Below are positions 1-11,561 of a DNA stretch of 64,000 nt, one piece after another. Origin of the DNA: Cycas panzhihuaensis. Taxonomy: Eukaryota > Cycadophyta. The stretch spans positions 187,309,741-187,373,740 of the forward strand of contig CM041465.1 in NCBI GenBank assembly GCA_023213395.1, given 5' to 3'. A model generated the notes under the pieces. It was given only the letters and a program-made list of their open reading frames with translations, had not been told where the DNA came from and searched no databases. Numbering within the stretch: the first letter of the stretch is position 1; each line of letters begins with the position of its first letter. The translations under genes and the position numbers were made by a program.

Positions 1-464
1 CCACTCTCTCAAATCCTTTGACAAAAGGAATTAATAATCAATTGTACCCACCTCATAAAGGTGGTGATACTAAAAGAACGATAAACATGGTAGAGACTAG
101 AGTATAGGTCTATATAAATCATTCAATGATTTCATGGTAAGGAATCTTAACTCTTTACCTCTAGTACCCCCTCGTCCCATCATGTTTGTATCCATTCCCT
201 CTAGTTTAAAGGCTGGATCATTCTCTTTGGTTGAGGAATTAAAGACTATTCTGACAGGTATATTAGTTATCAATTTACTAGAGTGTTGCCCTGAGCAATA
301 TTAGCTCTTGTTTGATGCATTGGGAGTTCCTACAATAGTTTCTTCACTTGCCTCTACCCTTTCTTTTGATCTAGCTACCTTGTTTAGTCATTCTATCTAT
401 GTGCCAAATGACATACCCCCCATTTTATATCGAGATTATGAAGGACAATATTAATATTAAGTGA

Positions 465-923
465 GTTATAATTGATGAGGGATAATCTATCAATGTGATC
501 CCTCTTCATCTTGTAAAGGATTTGGAGATTTCTATTTTTGATCCATCTAAGTGGATTTACTAAGGGTATGACAAGAATCAAAAGGTACCCTTAGGACAAG
601 TCATCTTTCCTCTCACGTTAGAAGAAAAGACAATTCTTACAGAGCTCACTATTATTGACCTTAACTTAGAATATAATATTCTTTTGGGTAGACCATGGAT
701 TACCTAAATGTCGATGTTTTGTTCCTCCCTCTTCGGTGAACTTAGGTTCATCCATGAGGGACAATTAAAAATTGTCAAGAAAAAGATAAAACCTATTAAA
801 CAATTAGTTCCTCTCATTGAGACTTTTTTAGAACCTGGTGAATCCTCTAATGCTTCAGAGTACTTCTTTCAATCACTCAATTTAAGTCAATACTTTGCCA
901 TCGAAGCTCTTTCCACTATCTAG
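465..923 (+). pseudogene. Gypsy aspartic protease relic (Tat type)
   Basis: One frame, with an in-frame stop, runs from the protease active-site region (IDEG, in place of the usual D-S/T-G type motif, near 471-482) to the conserved NILLGRPWI near 670-702 and on to an open 71-residue stretch ending at 923. The protease would cut the Gag-Pol polyprotein. The GRPWI phrase after the active site is typical of plant Ty3 proteases. The catalytic Asp is still present, but TAA follows two codons later and TAA again follows GRPWIT. Non-functional. Confidence 0.75.
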
Positions 924-1880
924 AACTAAAGGATGTGGCTTTGATTGAGATTGTTCCCTCGTCATCAGGTTCCTTATCTATTCCTTTTATATTGGACTTA
1001 ATTGATTAGTTTTTAATTTTCTTTGCTACTTCTAATGAAGAAATAACCTCTCATTCTATTGTATCTCATTGAGAACCACATGTGGGTAGACTTATTAATG
1101 TATATGCTTTCTATCTTATTCAGGCTCATTTCTCACAGGTTTTATGCTTGTCTTTAGGGGCAAATACAATGGTTCCTTTTATTACCATTCCTTTAGCGAG
1201 TACTTCTTCAACTTCAATTACACATGATTTTCATGTTGATACTTCCCCATTTTTCTTTTGATCGTCTTTCTTTTTAACATGGTTGAATAGACATGAGAAA
1301 AAGATATTGTTTCATCATCATCCAGACTTAAAATTAGAGGATGAAGATATTAATTCACTTGATGTAAGTCAAAATAATCACAATACCTCCACTAAAGTAA
1401 GGGAAGTTAACTCAATTTCCACTATTTCCTTTCCTTCCCATTCTCACATGGATTCTTTCTCATCCTCTCTTATCCTAATATCTTTGTCTGATCAAGAGTA
1501 GTGTGAATCATCAAGAATTTAATCAAACTTTTACCTCAGTTTGGGAGTTTGTTAATAGACCTATTTTCTTTTCTCATGTTTTTCTAATCATTGAGTTTGT
1601 TCCCACCTATCTAAACTCTTTAGTTGATTCACTTTCACCTTTTAGACCTCTCTGTTTGTCTACTTTTTTACTTAACAACCTTGTCCTCATCCATCTCTTT
1701 CATTTAGATCATTTTAAAAATGATGGGATGACTGTTGAGCATCTAGTAGGTTCATCCCTTGGTTTTCCTCATAGACATCATAATTTGGGGTTCTCCAAAG
1801 TCATAGTTAATCATTCCCAAACCTAGGAGTCTACTTCTTTAATAGAGCCTATCCCTCTTCATTTTGAGGAAGGGAATGCA
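924..1880 (+). other. Spacer between protease and RT of gypsy A
   Basis: About 950 bases in the expected place of the long PR-RT linker of Tat elements. It holds two short open stretches (1283-1501 and 1503-1826) rich in Ser, Phe, Leu and His, in different frames, with no motif I can name. The T-rich, stop-rich sequence fits a decayed linker that was never strongly conserved. No independent gene is supported. Confidence 0.5.
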
Positions 1881-2700
1881 ATGATTATAGAACAAACCAT
1901 TGATGTAGACATAGAGATAGGATATATTCCTAGAATTATTAAGTTGGAAGCTAGTTATACTCCCCAAGAAATTACCCAATTTAAGGATCTCTTTTGTGAG
2001 TTTTATTCAGTCTTCACATGGGACTATAAAGATATGTAAGACCTTGACTCCCAAATTATTGAACACAATATCATGGTTATTCCTAGTGCTAAACCGAAAT
2101 GGAAAAAATAATTCCCTATTCATCTGCACCTCTCCCTTGTTACTAAACTGGAAGTGGAGAAGCTGTTAGGAGTTGGATTCATTGAGAGCATTAATTATTC
2201 TTAATGGGTTTCTAACATAGTTCTTATTGCAAAAAAGAATAATACAATTTGAATATATATCAACTTTCATAATATCAATGATATGTGTCCCAAGGATAAT
2301 TTTCCCTCCATTTTCTTGACTAGATTTAGGACCAGATGACTGATTTTGAGGTAATGTCTCTTGTAGATGGCTTTTTAGGATATAATCAGATTTCTATTAC
2401 ACCTTGTGACCATTATAAGACTGCTTTTACTACCCCTTGGGGTACCTTTATTTATAAAGTCATGCCATTCAGATTAAAAATTACTGATGCAATATATCAA
2501 AGAGCTATGGTGCATATTTTCCATGACTTGATTAGTAATATCATTGGTGTATATTTAGATGATATGCTTACCTTTTCATGCAAAAGATCTAATCATTTAT
2601 ATGACCTGAGAATGATTTTTGAAAGGTGTAAGAAATATAATTTATGTCTTAAACCTTCCAAGTGCATTTTTACTATTATGTTAGGAAGATGTTTGAAAAT
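1880..2700 (+). pseudogene. Gypsy A reverse transcriptase relic
   Basis: Reverse transcriptase of a Ty3/gypsy element. From about 1890 the frame reads the approach to the fingers domain (LEVEKLLGVGFIE, then NDMCPKDNFP). After a one-base shift near 2300 it continues in the open stretch 2336-2800. Visible motifs are SLVDGFLGYNQI, the TPWGTF block, YKVMPF and the catalytic YLDDM box, in which both aspartates remain. Near 2690 the frame shifts again. Stops replace codons in several conserved blocks, so it cannot make a working enzyme. Linkage to PR upstream and RNase H downstream fixes the identity. Confidence 0.88.
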
Positions 2701-3420
2701 ATCATTTCTCAAGATGGAGTTAGAATTGATCTCGATAAGATTAAGGCAATTATCCAAATACTTCCTCCTAATAGCCAAAAGCAAATCAAATATTTTCTAG
2801 GTAGACTTGGTTTCTTAAGATGTTTCATTACTAATTTCACCTTAAATGCCAAGCCTATTACTAATCTTTTAAAGAAAGATGTTGAGTTATAATGGACTTC
2901 TCAAGTTTAAGAGTCCTTTGATAAGCTGAAGCAAGCCTTAGTTTTAACACTTATTCTTGCTCTGCCAAGGTTTAACAAACCATTCATTTTATATACTTCA
3001 GTTACAGAGGAATCATTAATAGGAATGCTAGCGCATGAAGATGAGTTTGATAAAGACCAAGATACCTATTTCATCAGTAGGACTCTTGTGGTTACTAAAC
3101 TTCACTATCTTTTACCTAAAAAAGAATGTCTTGATTTAATTTTCATTACTAAGAAGTTATGCCACTACCTCGTTGGGAACAAGGTCCACCTCATTATTCA
3201 ATTTGACCCTATAAGATATCTGCTTACTAAATCTAATCTCACCGGTTGATTAGGTAATTGGTCCTTATTACTTCAAGAGTTTGACTTACAAGTGGTTAAT
3301 AGGAAATCAAAAAAGGGAATGATCATCCTAGAGATCATGGCTGATACTCCTCTCCCTAGTCTCGCTAGTCAACCTATTGATAATTTCCTCCCAGATGAAC
3401 ACGTCTTCCATGTATAAGTT
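2690..3420 (+). pseudogene. Gypsy A RT connection and RNase H relic
   Basis: In the frame opened at 2662 the sequence reads the RT thumb/connection (FLGRLGFLRCFI, then PITNLLKKD). It continues through an RNase H domain with YFISRTLV, the KKECLDLIF stretch and the DPIRYLL region that usually precedes the end of the Tat RNase H. It then runs through ADTPLP and LPDEHVF. In many flowering-plant Tat elements a second RNase H follows this point. Here the text goes straight to the INT leader, which matters for the domain-order finding. Stops at TAG/TAA/TGA codons show it is dead. Confidence 0.8.
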
Positions 3421-3559
3421 GTCCCTTCTGATGATTCATGGTATGGAGAGATTAAGTTGTATCTTCATGATCAATCTTTTCCTTCTCTTGCTACTACGAA
3501 AAAGAGAAGATGAATTCGAGCTATTACCAAGAAATACCTTTTGCTTGATGACATACTAT

Positions 3560-4561
3560 ATAAGCATTCTTTTGATGGAATTCTCTTAAGGTAACTCTCT
3601 CTTGATGAATCATTAATTGCCTTAACATAATCCCATGAAGGAATATGTGGTGGGTATTTTGGCGACCGATCGATGGCCTAACACATTCTTTGTATGGGCT
3701 ACTATTGGCCTACCTTATTAAAGATACCCACTCTTACGTTCAAAAATACCATAAATGCAAATCCCATGAAGCTTTAATATATAAACCCACATAAGAAATG
3801 AAGTCAATAGTTTCACCTTGGCCTTTTTCCCAATGGGGTCTTGATCTCATTAGTTAGATTTTTCCAGCCTTATCTAATAGGCATAAATTTATCCTAACCA
3901 TGACTAAATATTTTACAAAGTAGAGTGAAGCTATCCTATTAGTCACTTCTACTAGAAAAATTATTACTATGTTCATATTTTAGCATATTATTTGTAGATT
4001 TAGGGTGCTAGATATTATCATTACTAAAAATGGGACTTCATTCTATAATCCCCATATTAGTGAGTTATGTAGTAAGTTTCATATCACCTATAGAATATAT
4101 TCCCCTTATCATCATTAGGCAAGTGATTAGGTGGAAGCTTTTAATAAGATCTTGGCTAAGATTCTAGCTAAGATAGTTGTTATCTCTCACCGAGATTAGT
4201 ACTCCTAGTTATTTTCAGCATTATGGGCCTATAGGACCTCCATTAGGAATGCTATATGTATGATGCCATTTACTCTTATTTATGGTGTCGAAGTCATCCT
4301 TCCATTAGAGGTTTAGATTCCTTCTTTACGTGTCTCATTAAAGGAGTTTACTGATGAGGAGTTCCAAAGAGAAGCACATCTCTTAGAACTTGAGAAATTA
4401 GATGAGACTCATTTACAGGCCTTACAAAATAATATGGCATCCAAGGTTAGAGTCTAAGCATAATAGGTAGCTTAGACCCAAGAAGTTCAATGTTGGTGAT
4501 AAAGTCTTAAAGTTAGAATATTTACATAATAAATAACGTAAATTTTCTCCTAAGTGGCCAT
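3560..4561 (+). pseudogene. Gypsy A integrase relic, N-terminal and core part
   Basis: Integrase leader with a KYLLLDDILYKHSFDGILL-type line, then a zinc-binding HHCC region (SHEGICGGYF, then YHKCKSHE, about 3640-3770). The catalytic core follows, with GLDLI near 3838, IITKNGTSF near 4017 and VEAFNK near 4132. The middle catalytic Asp, normally in a SDNG-type motif, is replaced by Lys (TKNG), while the Glu of VEAFNK survives. The C-terminal part begins with KFSPKWP and is cut by the copia insertion at 4562. It continues at 11934. Confidence 0.85.
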
Positions 4562-4922
4562 TGTTCAGGAACATGAAATCATATACTGATGTTCCCACAT
4601 ACAAGATCTTTAACCATACATAGTAAGCAACAAATAGAAAATACAGAAAATAAATACATAGTACATAAGTATTTATGTGGGAAACCCTTTCAGGAAAAAA
4701 CCCACCACAAATAGGATCCTTCATGGATCACTTGATATTACACAATGAATACTTTGATGATGAATATACAAGGCCTCAAGGCTTTTATACTCTCTAAGAG
4801 GTGTCACCTGATTAGGGTTGTGACCCTTCGAATAAATCATACCTTTTGGCTCGCACCCTTTCATATAATTAAACCATATTAACATTAATTTAGTGGCTTA
4901 ATAATTAACTACCACACTAACA
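4562..4922 (-). repeat. Copia-1 3' LTR
   Basis: Direct repeat of 11573-11933. On the minus strand it starts TGTTAGTGTG and ends GAACA, a TG...CA LTR. A TATA-like TATAAAAG lies at 4789-4782 (minus), a plausible core promoter. The inner boundary is set by the adjacent polypurine tract, and the outer boundary by the end of similarity with the other LTR. Confidence 0.92.
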
Positions 4923-4933
4923 TCCCCCCTTAA
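4923..4933 (-). other. Copia-1 polypurine tract
   Basis: On the minus strand TTAAGGGGGGA directly precedes the LTR start TGTTAG. This is the position and composition of the plus-strand primer used in reverse transcription. Confidence 0.85.
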
Positions 4934-5009
4934 TGTGAATGTGGGGAACCTGCAACGTGCAACAGTTGAGTTATCATGAAGGCTGGGACTATCCTGCAGC
5001 TTCTTTATC

Positions 5010-5690
5010 CTTGTTGATACATCCTCCCTCAAGGATAACATCAGTGAGTCCTAATCCAGTATGCATCTTCATGAATTAACCTTCAGTGAGTGGCTTGGTA
5101 AACACGTCTGCAAGTTATAATTCACTCGGATAATAGTCAACATATAGTTTCCCTGACTTGATCTACTCACAAATGTAATGGTGTTGAATCTTGATATGCT
5201 TTGTGTGCACATGAAACTCTGGATTCTTTGATAGATGAATGGTACTCTAATTATCAACAAAGAGAATTAGATGTCCATTAGAAATGCTAAGAAATTCCAA
5301 GAGACCTTGCAACCATACTACTTCTTTCACATTAGCACTGAGTCCTTAATATTCGACTTTTGTAGAAGATAGCGCCCCTATCTGCTACTTCTTCGACTGC
5401 CATGAAACAAATCCATTGCCAATACTAAATAAGTATCTAGTAGTGGACTTCCGATCATCAGAATCTCCTCCCCAGTCAACATCCATGCAACCATGTAACC
5501 TGATCTTCTCTCCTGTGTAATATTTAAGACCAAGATTGATTGTCCCCTTCAGATATTTCAGAATCCACTTTGCTGCCACCAAATGAGACTCCTAAGGATT
5601 CTGCATGTAGCGGGAAACCAATCCAACAACGTATGAGATATCTGGCCTAGTATGAGTCAAATAAATGAGACTCCTTACCAACTAGCAATA
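5010..5690 (-). pseudogene. Copia-1 RNase H relic
   Basis: C-terminal RNase H of the copia pol. It reads VAAKWILKYLKG, then GCMDVDWGGD with the first catalytic Asp, then a decayed AEY-type box (STKVEY), FVDN, HTKHIKIQHH and ADVFTKPL near the end. The line HIKGGC falls just before the PPT, so the polyprotein ran almost to the 3' LTR, as usual in this superfamily. Several in-frame stops are present. It would have removed RNA from the RNA-DNA hybrid during reverse transcription. Confidence 0.85.
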
Positions 5691-6560
5691 TTTCATGCCA
5701 TCTATAGAAGGTTGGGCTATATCCTTCTGCAATCTTATGCCTATGACACATGGTGTTGTAATAGGTTTGCAGTGTTGCATCCCAAATCTTTCTAGTAAGT
5801 TCTTCACATACTGTGATTGTAACAACACGATCCTATCTTCAATCTGCTTGATCTGAATGCCCAAGAAATAGTGAAGTTTCCTAAGATCCATCATGTCAGA
5901 TGAAGCTTCCAAATTGGATTTGACTTCAGCTATAGCCTTGCCATGATTACCACTGATGATTAGATCCTCCACATACACCACGCAAGCTACTACGGAAGTC
6001 CCTCTTCTTTTCACATACAGGTTCAGGTCGAGTTCTGAGATTTTAAAACCTTCAACTTTCAACTTAGCATCCATCTTTTCATACCAAGCACGAGGTGCTT
6101 ATTTCAGGTTATAAATTGATTTTTTTTTAGACAACAAACAAGATGCTCCTAGCCATCCTTAATGAATCCAAGAGGCTGCGACATGTATATCTCCTCCTTA
6201 AGATCCCCATTAAGGAAAGCTGACTTAATGTCCATCTGGTGTAACTCCCAATCTAATGCAGCTGCTAAGGAAATGAGTAAGCAGACTGTTATCATTCTGG
6301 AGACTAGTGCAAACATCTCTTCATAGTCAATTCCTTCTTTTTGCTTGAATCCCTGCATAACAAGTTTGGCCTTGTACTTGTCCACCTCTCCATTGGAGTG
6401 GAACTTTATCTTATAGACCCACTTGTATCCAACAAGATTCTTTGACAAAGGTAGTGGAACCAAATCCCACATATCATTCTTTATCAAAGAACCATATTCT
6501 TCCTCTATTGCAGTTCTCCATCTTGGATCTCCTTTCACTTTAGCAAATGAATCAAGATTA
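5690..6560 (-). pseudogene. Copia-1 reverse transcriptase relic
   Basis: Open stretch 6538-6149 carries classic copia RT blocks: WDLVPLP, GYKWVYKIKF, DKYKAKLVMQGF, then HQMDIKSAFLNGDL and EEIYMSQP. A frameshift and stop near 6149-6075 separate it from 6074-5682. There the catalytic box reads YVEDL in place of YVDDL, so the second Asp of the pair has become Glu-Asp. It then reads LHYFLGIQI. An upstream segment (about 6560-6890) is the variable linker after INT, with few recognisable residues. Confidence 0.88.
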
Positions 6561-6889
6561 CTAGAGTCATTAGTGTCTACTAGTAGAGTTCGACTCGCAT
6601 GCTGACTTCTGGTTCATCAGTCACCAGTTAGGGTTTACATCGCCACACTAGAATCTTCAATAGTTTTCCTTACCTATAAAAGTATAGAAGGACCCATTGT
6701 TAGAGGTACTTCTTCTCACGGTAGCTCCTCACTATTACTTGTCCCACTCGATCCTGCTTCCTTAGGTGCGACAACGACTAGCTCATCATCCTCTTTCCTC
6801 GAAGAATCTGGGAATAGGAGAAGGGGAGGGTAAAAAGGTTCCTCTGATGCCTTTTCAGCATGATATGTCGATGACTTGTCAAATTTAAC

Positions 6890-7790
6890 ATCCTAACTAA
6901 CCACAATCTTCTCCCCCTGTGGATCCCATAGTCTGTAGGCTTTGTTCTCTGTGTAATACCCCATGAATATGCACTTACAACTTTTCTGATCCAACTTCTT
7001 TCGGGTATTTTTAGGGATGTGGGCATATGTAATACACCCAAACATTCTCAAATGGCTAGTGGTAGGCTTTTGACTGGTCCATTTTTCTTTGGGGGTCATG
7101 TTGTGAACTGCCTGAGTGGGTACCCCATTCAAAATATAAATACTAGTCGCCACAGCTTTTGCCTAAAACTTCAGTGGTAGGTTTTTAGCATGCACCATAC
7201 ACCTCACCATCTCCATCATGGTATGGTTCTTTCTTTTAGTAACTCCATTCTGATGTGTAGTATATGAGATTGTAACTCCCACTTTATACCATGGTTGCGA
7301 CATAACTGATTGAACACATTATTATCGTATTCCTTACCATTATCACTTAGTAAAGTTTTTATTTTCTTATTACTTTCATTTTCAACCATCACTTTCCAAT
7401 CACGGAAGCGATCAAATACATCTAACTTGTTCTTGAGAAAATAAACCCAGGCTTTCTTGATATAATCATCCACAAACACAAGTGTATATTGGACTCTTGA
7501 TATTAAAGGGCTTGGGAGTGATCCCATAATATCTGAGTATACAAGCTCTAACTTCTCCTTGGCTCTCCAAGCATTATCCCAAGCAAAATGATAATGGTGA
7601 TGCTTGTCATACATGCACCCTTTGCATACATCATCTGAGTAGGAAACTGACGGTAGTCCATCCATCATCTTTAACCTCTTCAGAAGTGTAATACTCCTGT
7701 AATTAAGGTGCCCAAGGTGATTACTCCACAATTTACTTTCGTCATCCGTGCTGGCAATAAAGGCATAGGACTTCTTCTAAAATTGAAACT
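6890..7790 (-). pseudogene. Copia-1 GAG-pre-integrase and integrase relic
   Basis: The long open stretch 7731-7216 begins with the HHCC zinc-binding region (NHLGHLNYRS, then CKGCMYDKH). The catalytic core follows with VYSDIMG (first Asp) and LLSDNGKEY (second Asp). The expected Glu of the NGVAERKN motif is Lys (NGVTKRKN) near 7254, so the third catalytic residue is lost. The C-terminal part 7153-6893 reads LRMFGCITYAHIP and KCIFMGYY, then YRLWDP. A one-base frame change near 7225 separates the parts. Confidence 0.88.
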
Positions 7791-7839
7791 TTTCAAACAC
7801 TGAGAAGTTGTCCTTGACTTTCCTAATAGCTTTGACAGC

Positions 7840-8150
7840 AAAGTGCTATTTTAGGTCTTTTATCAGGAACTTATCATCATAGAGCTCTATTTTCATACCT
7901 TGTTTGTAGATCTCTTGAGTAGATAGAAGGTTCAAATGCATCTTGGGTACATAATATACCCCAGAAAACTTACCTCCTATAATGGAAACTTCACTGATAC
8001 CATCAACTGGCAACACATGAGCATCTCTAATAATGATCTTAGCACCACTTTGATTTGCTTTCAATATATCAAAGTTTCACCTCTTGTAAGAGATGTGCTT
8101 CTGTGCTCCAAAATCTAGTACTTAATAGTCTCTCTAATTTGATTCAGCTG
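7840..8150 (-). pseudogene. Copia-1 aspartic protease relic
   Basis: The frame reads LDFGAQKHI near 8118, corresponding to the copia protease active site D-S-G-A, with Ser changed to Phe. It then runs on in the open stretch 8064-7846 with VYYVPKMHLNLLST, a hallmark of the protease end in Ty1/copia polyproteins. A stop separates the two. It lies between the zinc-knuckle segment and INT as expected. Confidence 0.78.
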
Positions 8151-8375
8151 ACAAGGTCTGCGCTCAGATGCAATAGGAAGCAACACTCTTTTCTTTATCA
8201 TCTTGATTACCTTTGTGCTTGTCATGACATTTGAACCAATGATTTTTTTCGTGGTGACCATCCTTCTTGTAGTAATTTCACTTTCCGTTAAACTTCTTCT
8301 TGTCTTGAGAGCTTTCTCTAGACCTTTGTGTGATTTTCTCCTCCTTAGGGGCCTCCTTGCTCTAAGTTTTCATGG
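8112..8375 (-). repeat. 264-bp direct repeat, left copy (copia-1 zinc-knuckle segment)
   Basis: 264 bp nearly identical to 9012-9275, about 14 differences by hand (5%), almost all transitions. On the minus strand it encodes the end of Gag with a decayed zinc knuckle (NYYKKDGHHEKNHWFKC), in which the first Cys pair is lost. Together the two copies bracket the GC-rich insert at 8376-9011. Confidence 0.9.
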
Positions 8376-9011
8376 TTATTATGAAAACAATTATAGGCCT
8401 AAAATTATGGCCTGTTTTCAGCGCGGTTTCCCCCCCTAATCTTTCTCGAGGGGTTCCAAGGGGGGCGGGCCCCCCTTGGCTGGGGGCTGCGGGGGGTGGA
8501 ACACCCCCCACTAGGAGGGGGTTCGGGGGCGATAGCCCCTGACCCGAAAAATTGACCATGTAAACCTTATTAAAGTGTAAAGAGAATTAGGGTTGTACAA
8601 TGAAAATATCCTAGATTCTATGGTTGAGATTTTAGGTCTTGGATGTCCTCTCATGTAGCCTGTTTTTAGGGCTTTTCTTATTATGTTGTAATGTTATGCA
8701 ATGTACTGTGAAGAGGGCGGTAGTTGATTATTGTTCCAGAGAGCACTCTATATCTCTGATATACTATTTTCTCCATTCTGCAGCAATAAAGATCGATACC
8801 TTTCTTGTATGGATGTTTCCCTAGCACACTGCTAGGGTTTTACCACGTTATATCGGGTGCACATATAATGTTTGGCTTTCATTATCTTGTTACTGTATAA
8901 TCTCTAGTTTTAAGAACTTGCATATAATTTGTATGTTTCATTTCTGTAACTAGTTGTAAGAAAATAATAGATCTTGGTGGTTGTTAGAGGGTTGGACCTT
9001 CTATTCTCAAT
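8376..9011 (+). mobile_element. 636-bp GC-rich LTR-like insert inside copia-1
   Basis: Unrelated to copia-1 and bracketed by 264-bp direct repeats of copia-1 sequence. Its left part (8396-8560) is strikingly G/C-rich in an AT-rich window and contains perfect short hairpins. The right part reads like an LTR U5 on the plus strand, with CTAGGGTTTTACCACG followed by a T-rich run ending ATTCTCA. A possible TG...CA element spans 8382-9009, but I see no matching TSD. A solo LTR of another family is the best guess. No PBS, PPT or second LTR is seen. Confidence 0.5.
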
Positions 9012-9275
9012 AATCTAGTACCTAATAGTCTCTCTGATCTGATTCAGCTAATAAGGTCTGCGCTCAGATGCAATGGGAAGCAACACTCTTTTCTTTATCA
9101 TCTTGATTACCTTCGTGCTTGTCACGACATTTGAACCAACGATTTTTTTCGTGGTGACCATCCTTCTTGTAGTAATTTCACTTTCCATTAAACTTCTTCT
9201 TGTCTTAAGAGCTTTCTCTAGACCTTTGTGTGATTTTCTCCTCCTTAGGGGTCTCCTTCCTCCAAGTTTTCATGG
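9012..9275 (-). repeat. 264-bp direct repeat, right copy (copia-1 zinc-knuckle segment)
   Basis: Partner of 8112-8375. This copy is continuous with the Gag frame to its right, so it is the native one. The left copy is continuous with the protease. Thus one original segment has been duplicated around the insert. On the plus strand a hydrophobic open stretch (9073-9279) is only the antisense of this zinc-knuckle coding sequence. Confidence 0.9.
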
Positions 9276-9865
9276 CTAAGGCCTGACTTGAACTAGAACC
9301 TCCAAGAAATCCATGATGTTTAAGCTTGGCATCCTCTGCTAGAATTAGGTTTTTGAACCCATCAAAAGTTTCTGCCTCCATCACTTCATCTCTACCATAA
9401 ATGGTCTGGAATGTGGTGAATACAGCTGGTAGCTTCGACATAATTATTACAAACAAGAGCGCACCATCGATCAAGTTCTTCTTTAACTCTTCTAGCTTGT
9501 TCTTCAAGTCGGTTATTTTATTCAGGTAGGAGCCAATATTGTTCTCATCTTTAACTTTTAAATTGAGTAGTTCTAACATAAGAGCAAGATGCCTATTCAT
9601 CTTTTTCTTTTCAAAAGTATCACATAACTTCATCCAAATTTCGGCTGGGTCATCTAGATTGTGAATTAGAGCCCACCAGTGAGAGTTTCGGTATATATTA
9701 CTTCTCTTCAATTTTGATATGCTCCTTCTAATTAAGTGGGATTGAATCAAGCTTCGCCTTGGTGATTCCCCAGAGTTGGTTCACCATCAAAATAAGCTCC
9801 ATATTAGCCTTTTATTCACTAAAATTCTTACCATTAAAGATAACCTTAGGCATAAGCTTCTTCAT
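9205..9865 (-). pseudogene. Copia-1 gag relic
   Basis: An ATG at 9865-9863 opens MKKLMPKVIFNGKNF, a copia Gag N-terminus (the FNGxNY/F element). A stop interrupts NFSEXKANMELIL, and a frameshift near 9745 leads into the 181-residue open stretch 9750-9205. This has ALIHNLDDPAEIWMKLCDTFEKK and the helical KITDLKNKLEELK stretch of the UBN2-type capsid region. It ends with a charged RRKE/EK tail running into the zinc knuckle. Gag packages the RNA into particles. The length would have been about 300 residues with the knuckle. Confidence 0.85.
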
Positions 9866-11561
9866 CTCAAACAACAGGCTACAATATGAATCACACAACC
9901 CCAAACAAATGTATTAAGGATGGAAATTCACCCTTGTGTCCTCCTCTGCCTTATGAGCACGCTTCCAAAGGGACCCAACATGGATTATACCCATGTTAAG
10001 AGAGTCACCGACTACTTATCTCCCCTTATCCGTCAACAAATGACCTTAAATGACCATTTAAATGTCACAACTGACCCTCAAAACAACTAAAACCATGTGC
10101 TCCAATACAAAGACAACTCCACACGATGACGGTGCATGATCTCCAAGTCAACAATCCACAGAAAATGCCTTAATCCCCACTCAAAATGTCTCAAGGATGC
10201 TACAAATAGTAAGAATGTTCTTCATACTATATAAAAGTTCCAAGTATCAATGGTCTAAGGGCTATTTATAAAGTTGAATTATAAAGTGAATATACCAAAA
10301 GGTATATTCTCTAAAGTTGCGATTTTTTAAAAGTCCCATGCCTTTAGAACTTAACCCACGTGCTTTATTTTCTTGTAATATCAACTCAACAATATCACAA
10401 AGGTTTTGCTTTAGTAAAAATCATCAAATGAGTGATACACAAAGTTACACCATGTGATCCCAAGAGATGCGGCTATTGCATTTAAAAAAAATGATTTTTT
10501 CACACCATGTATGGACCAACTCACTAAGAGGGAGAGATACCAGTCATCGTATGACTAGTAAATAAGCTGATTTTAGCCTCACAGAATCTCAAACACACCC
10601 AGCCACAACAAGGACATGCCTAGACAACCTTAACACATGCATGGTCACCATAAAGCAGACTCAACTAACCTCCAACCACTCACAAACACCACCAAATAGC
10701 TCTATTAGCCTCTCATAACCACCCAGCCAGCCTTAAACAGGCCCAACCAGTCTAAAAAAACACCCAACCAGCCTCCAAGTGTGCTAATTCAATCACGAAT
10801 CATGCTAAGCCATTAGGAAGAGATGCCAAGACAAAAAAACAGCCACTCAGCTAAGGTAAACACACTTTACCAGAGTAATATCTAGCTGTATAATGCCTTA
10901 CAACTATACATAATTCTCCAGACTGCTCACAAATAGCCCAACAATTACTCAACACAAGGATGCAGGATCAACAAAATGTATACAATAGAGATAGGTGGAT
11001 CACACTCCTAATTAAAGACACTACAACTCAAAAAATAGCAGTGTGATACTATGTTCTACTATACACTCATTCCAATCTTAGTATAAAGGGCTGAAAACAT
11101 CCTAGAAAGGCTCCAATCTCTCCCTTATATAGACAAGATGATTGAAACACCAGAAAAGGCTTGCCTCTTTTGAGTTTTATAGTATTTTTGGTGAGAAAAT
11201 AACCAACTTACTCGTGTGCATAGATGGCTGTCTTCAAAGTCACCGAATCACCATCAATACATGTTCTACTCACTTGAATCACTTCAACAGATCATCAATC
11301 GTCTTTAGACAACCCCAAATGGGCTAACTCCAACCACCAATGTGGTCTTCATACCTGAATAATGACTCTAATAACCCTTATACTCTGTCGAATAATGATC
11401 TCTATTGCTCCAACAACCATTGATTTTTCTATGCCTGCTTCTGCACGATGTTAGGGTTAATGGACCCTCAAGACTTGTCTTGGGTCAGATGGCATCACCT
11501 GGCAACCAACAATTCCACCACCCTGCTCACTGTCAAGCTTTAGCTGTGCAGGACCCTACTA
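9866..11561 (-). other. Copia-1 long 5' leader
   Basis: About 1.7 kb between PBS and gag without a recognisable gene. The plus strand is C/A-rich between 10600 and 10830 and contains repeated CCAGCC/AACCAGCC words, giving a G/T-rich leader RNA. Short open frames at 11142-11327 and 11405-11587 (plus) have no recognisable content. Leaders of this size are seen in some plant copia lineages. Confidence 0.6.

Larger units (their letters stand above)
1..4561 (+). mobile_element. Ty3/gypsy Tat-like element A, 5' part (INT interrupted at 4561)
   Basis: Degenerate pol of a Ty3/gypsy retrotransposon reading rightwards in the order PR, RT, RNase H, INT. The RT carries the phrases YKVMPF and YLDDM and a YQRAM-type stretch, which I associate with the plant Tat lineage. 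Reading is broken by many stops and at least three frameshifts (about 2300, 2690 and 4450). Gag and the 5' LTR lie left of the window or are gone. A copia element is inserted at 4562, and the INT C-terminus resumes at 11934. No TSD could be matched across that insertion (gccat on the left, taacc on the right). Confidence 0.85.

Noticed and set aside
8362-8559. Pro/Gly-rich minus-strand frame
   Set aside because: By-product of the GC-rich hairpin block; no family text and no start evidence.
9073-9279. Hydrophobic plus-strand frame resembling a small membrane protein, with a paralog at 8203-8439
   Set aside because: Antisense of the copia-1 zinc-knuckle segment, present twice only because of the 264-bp duplication.
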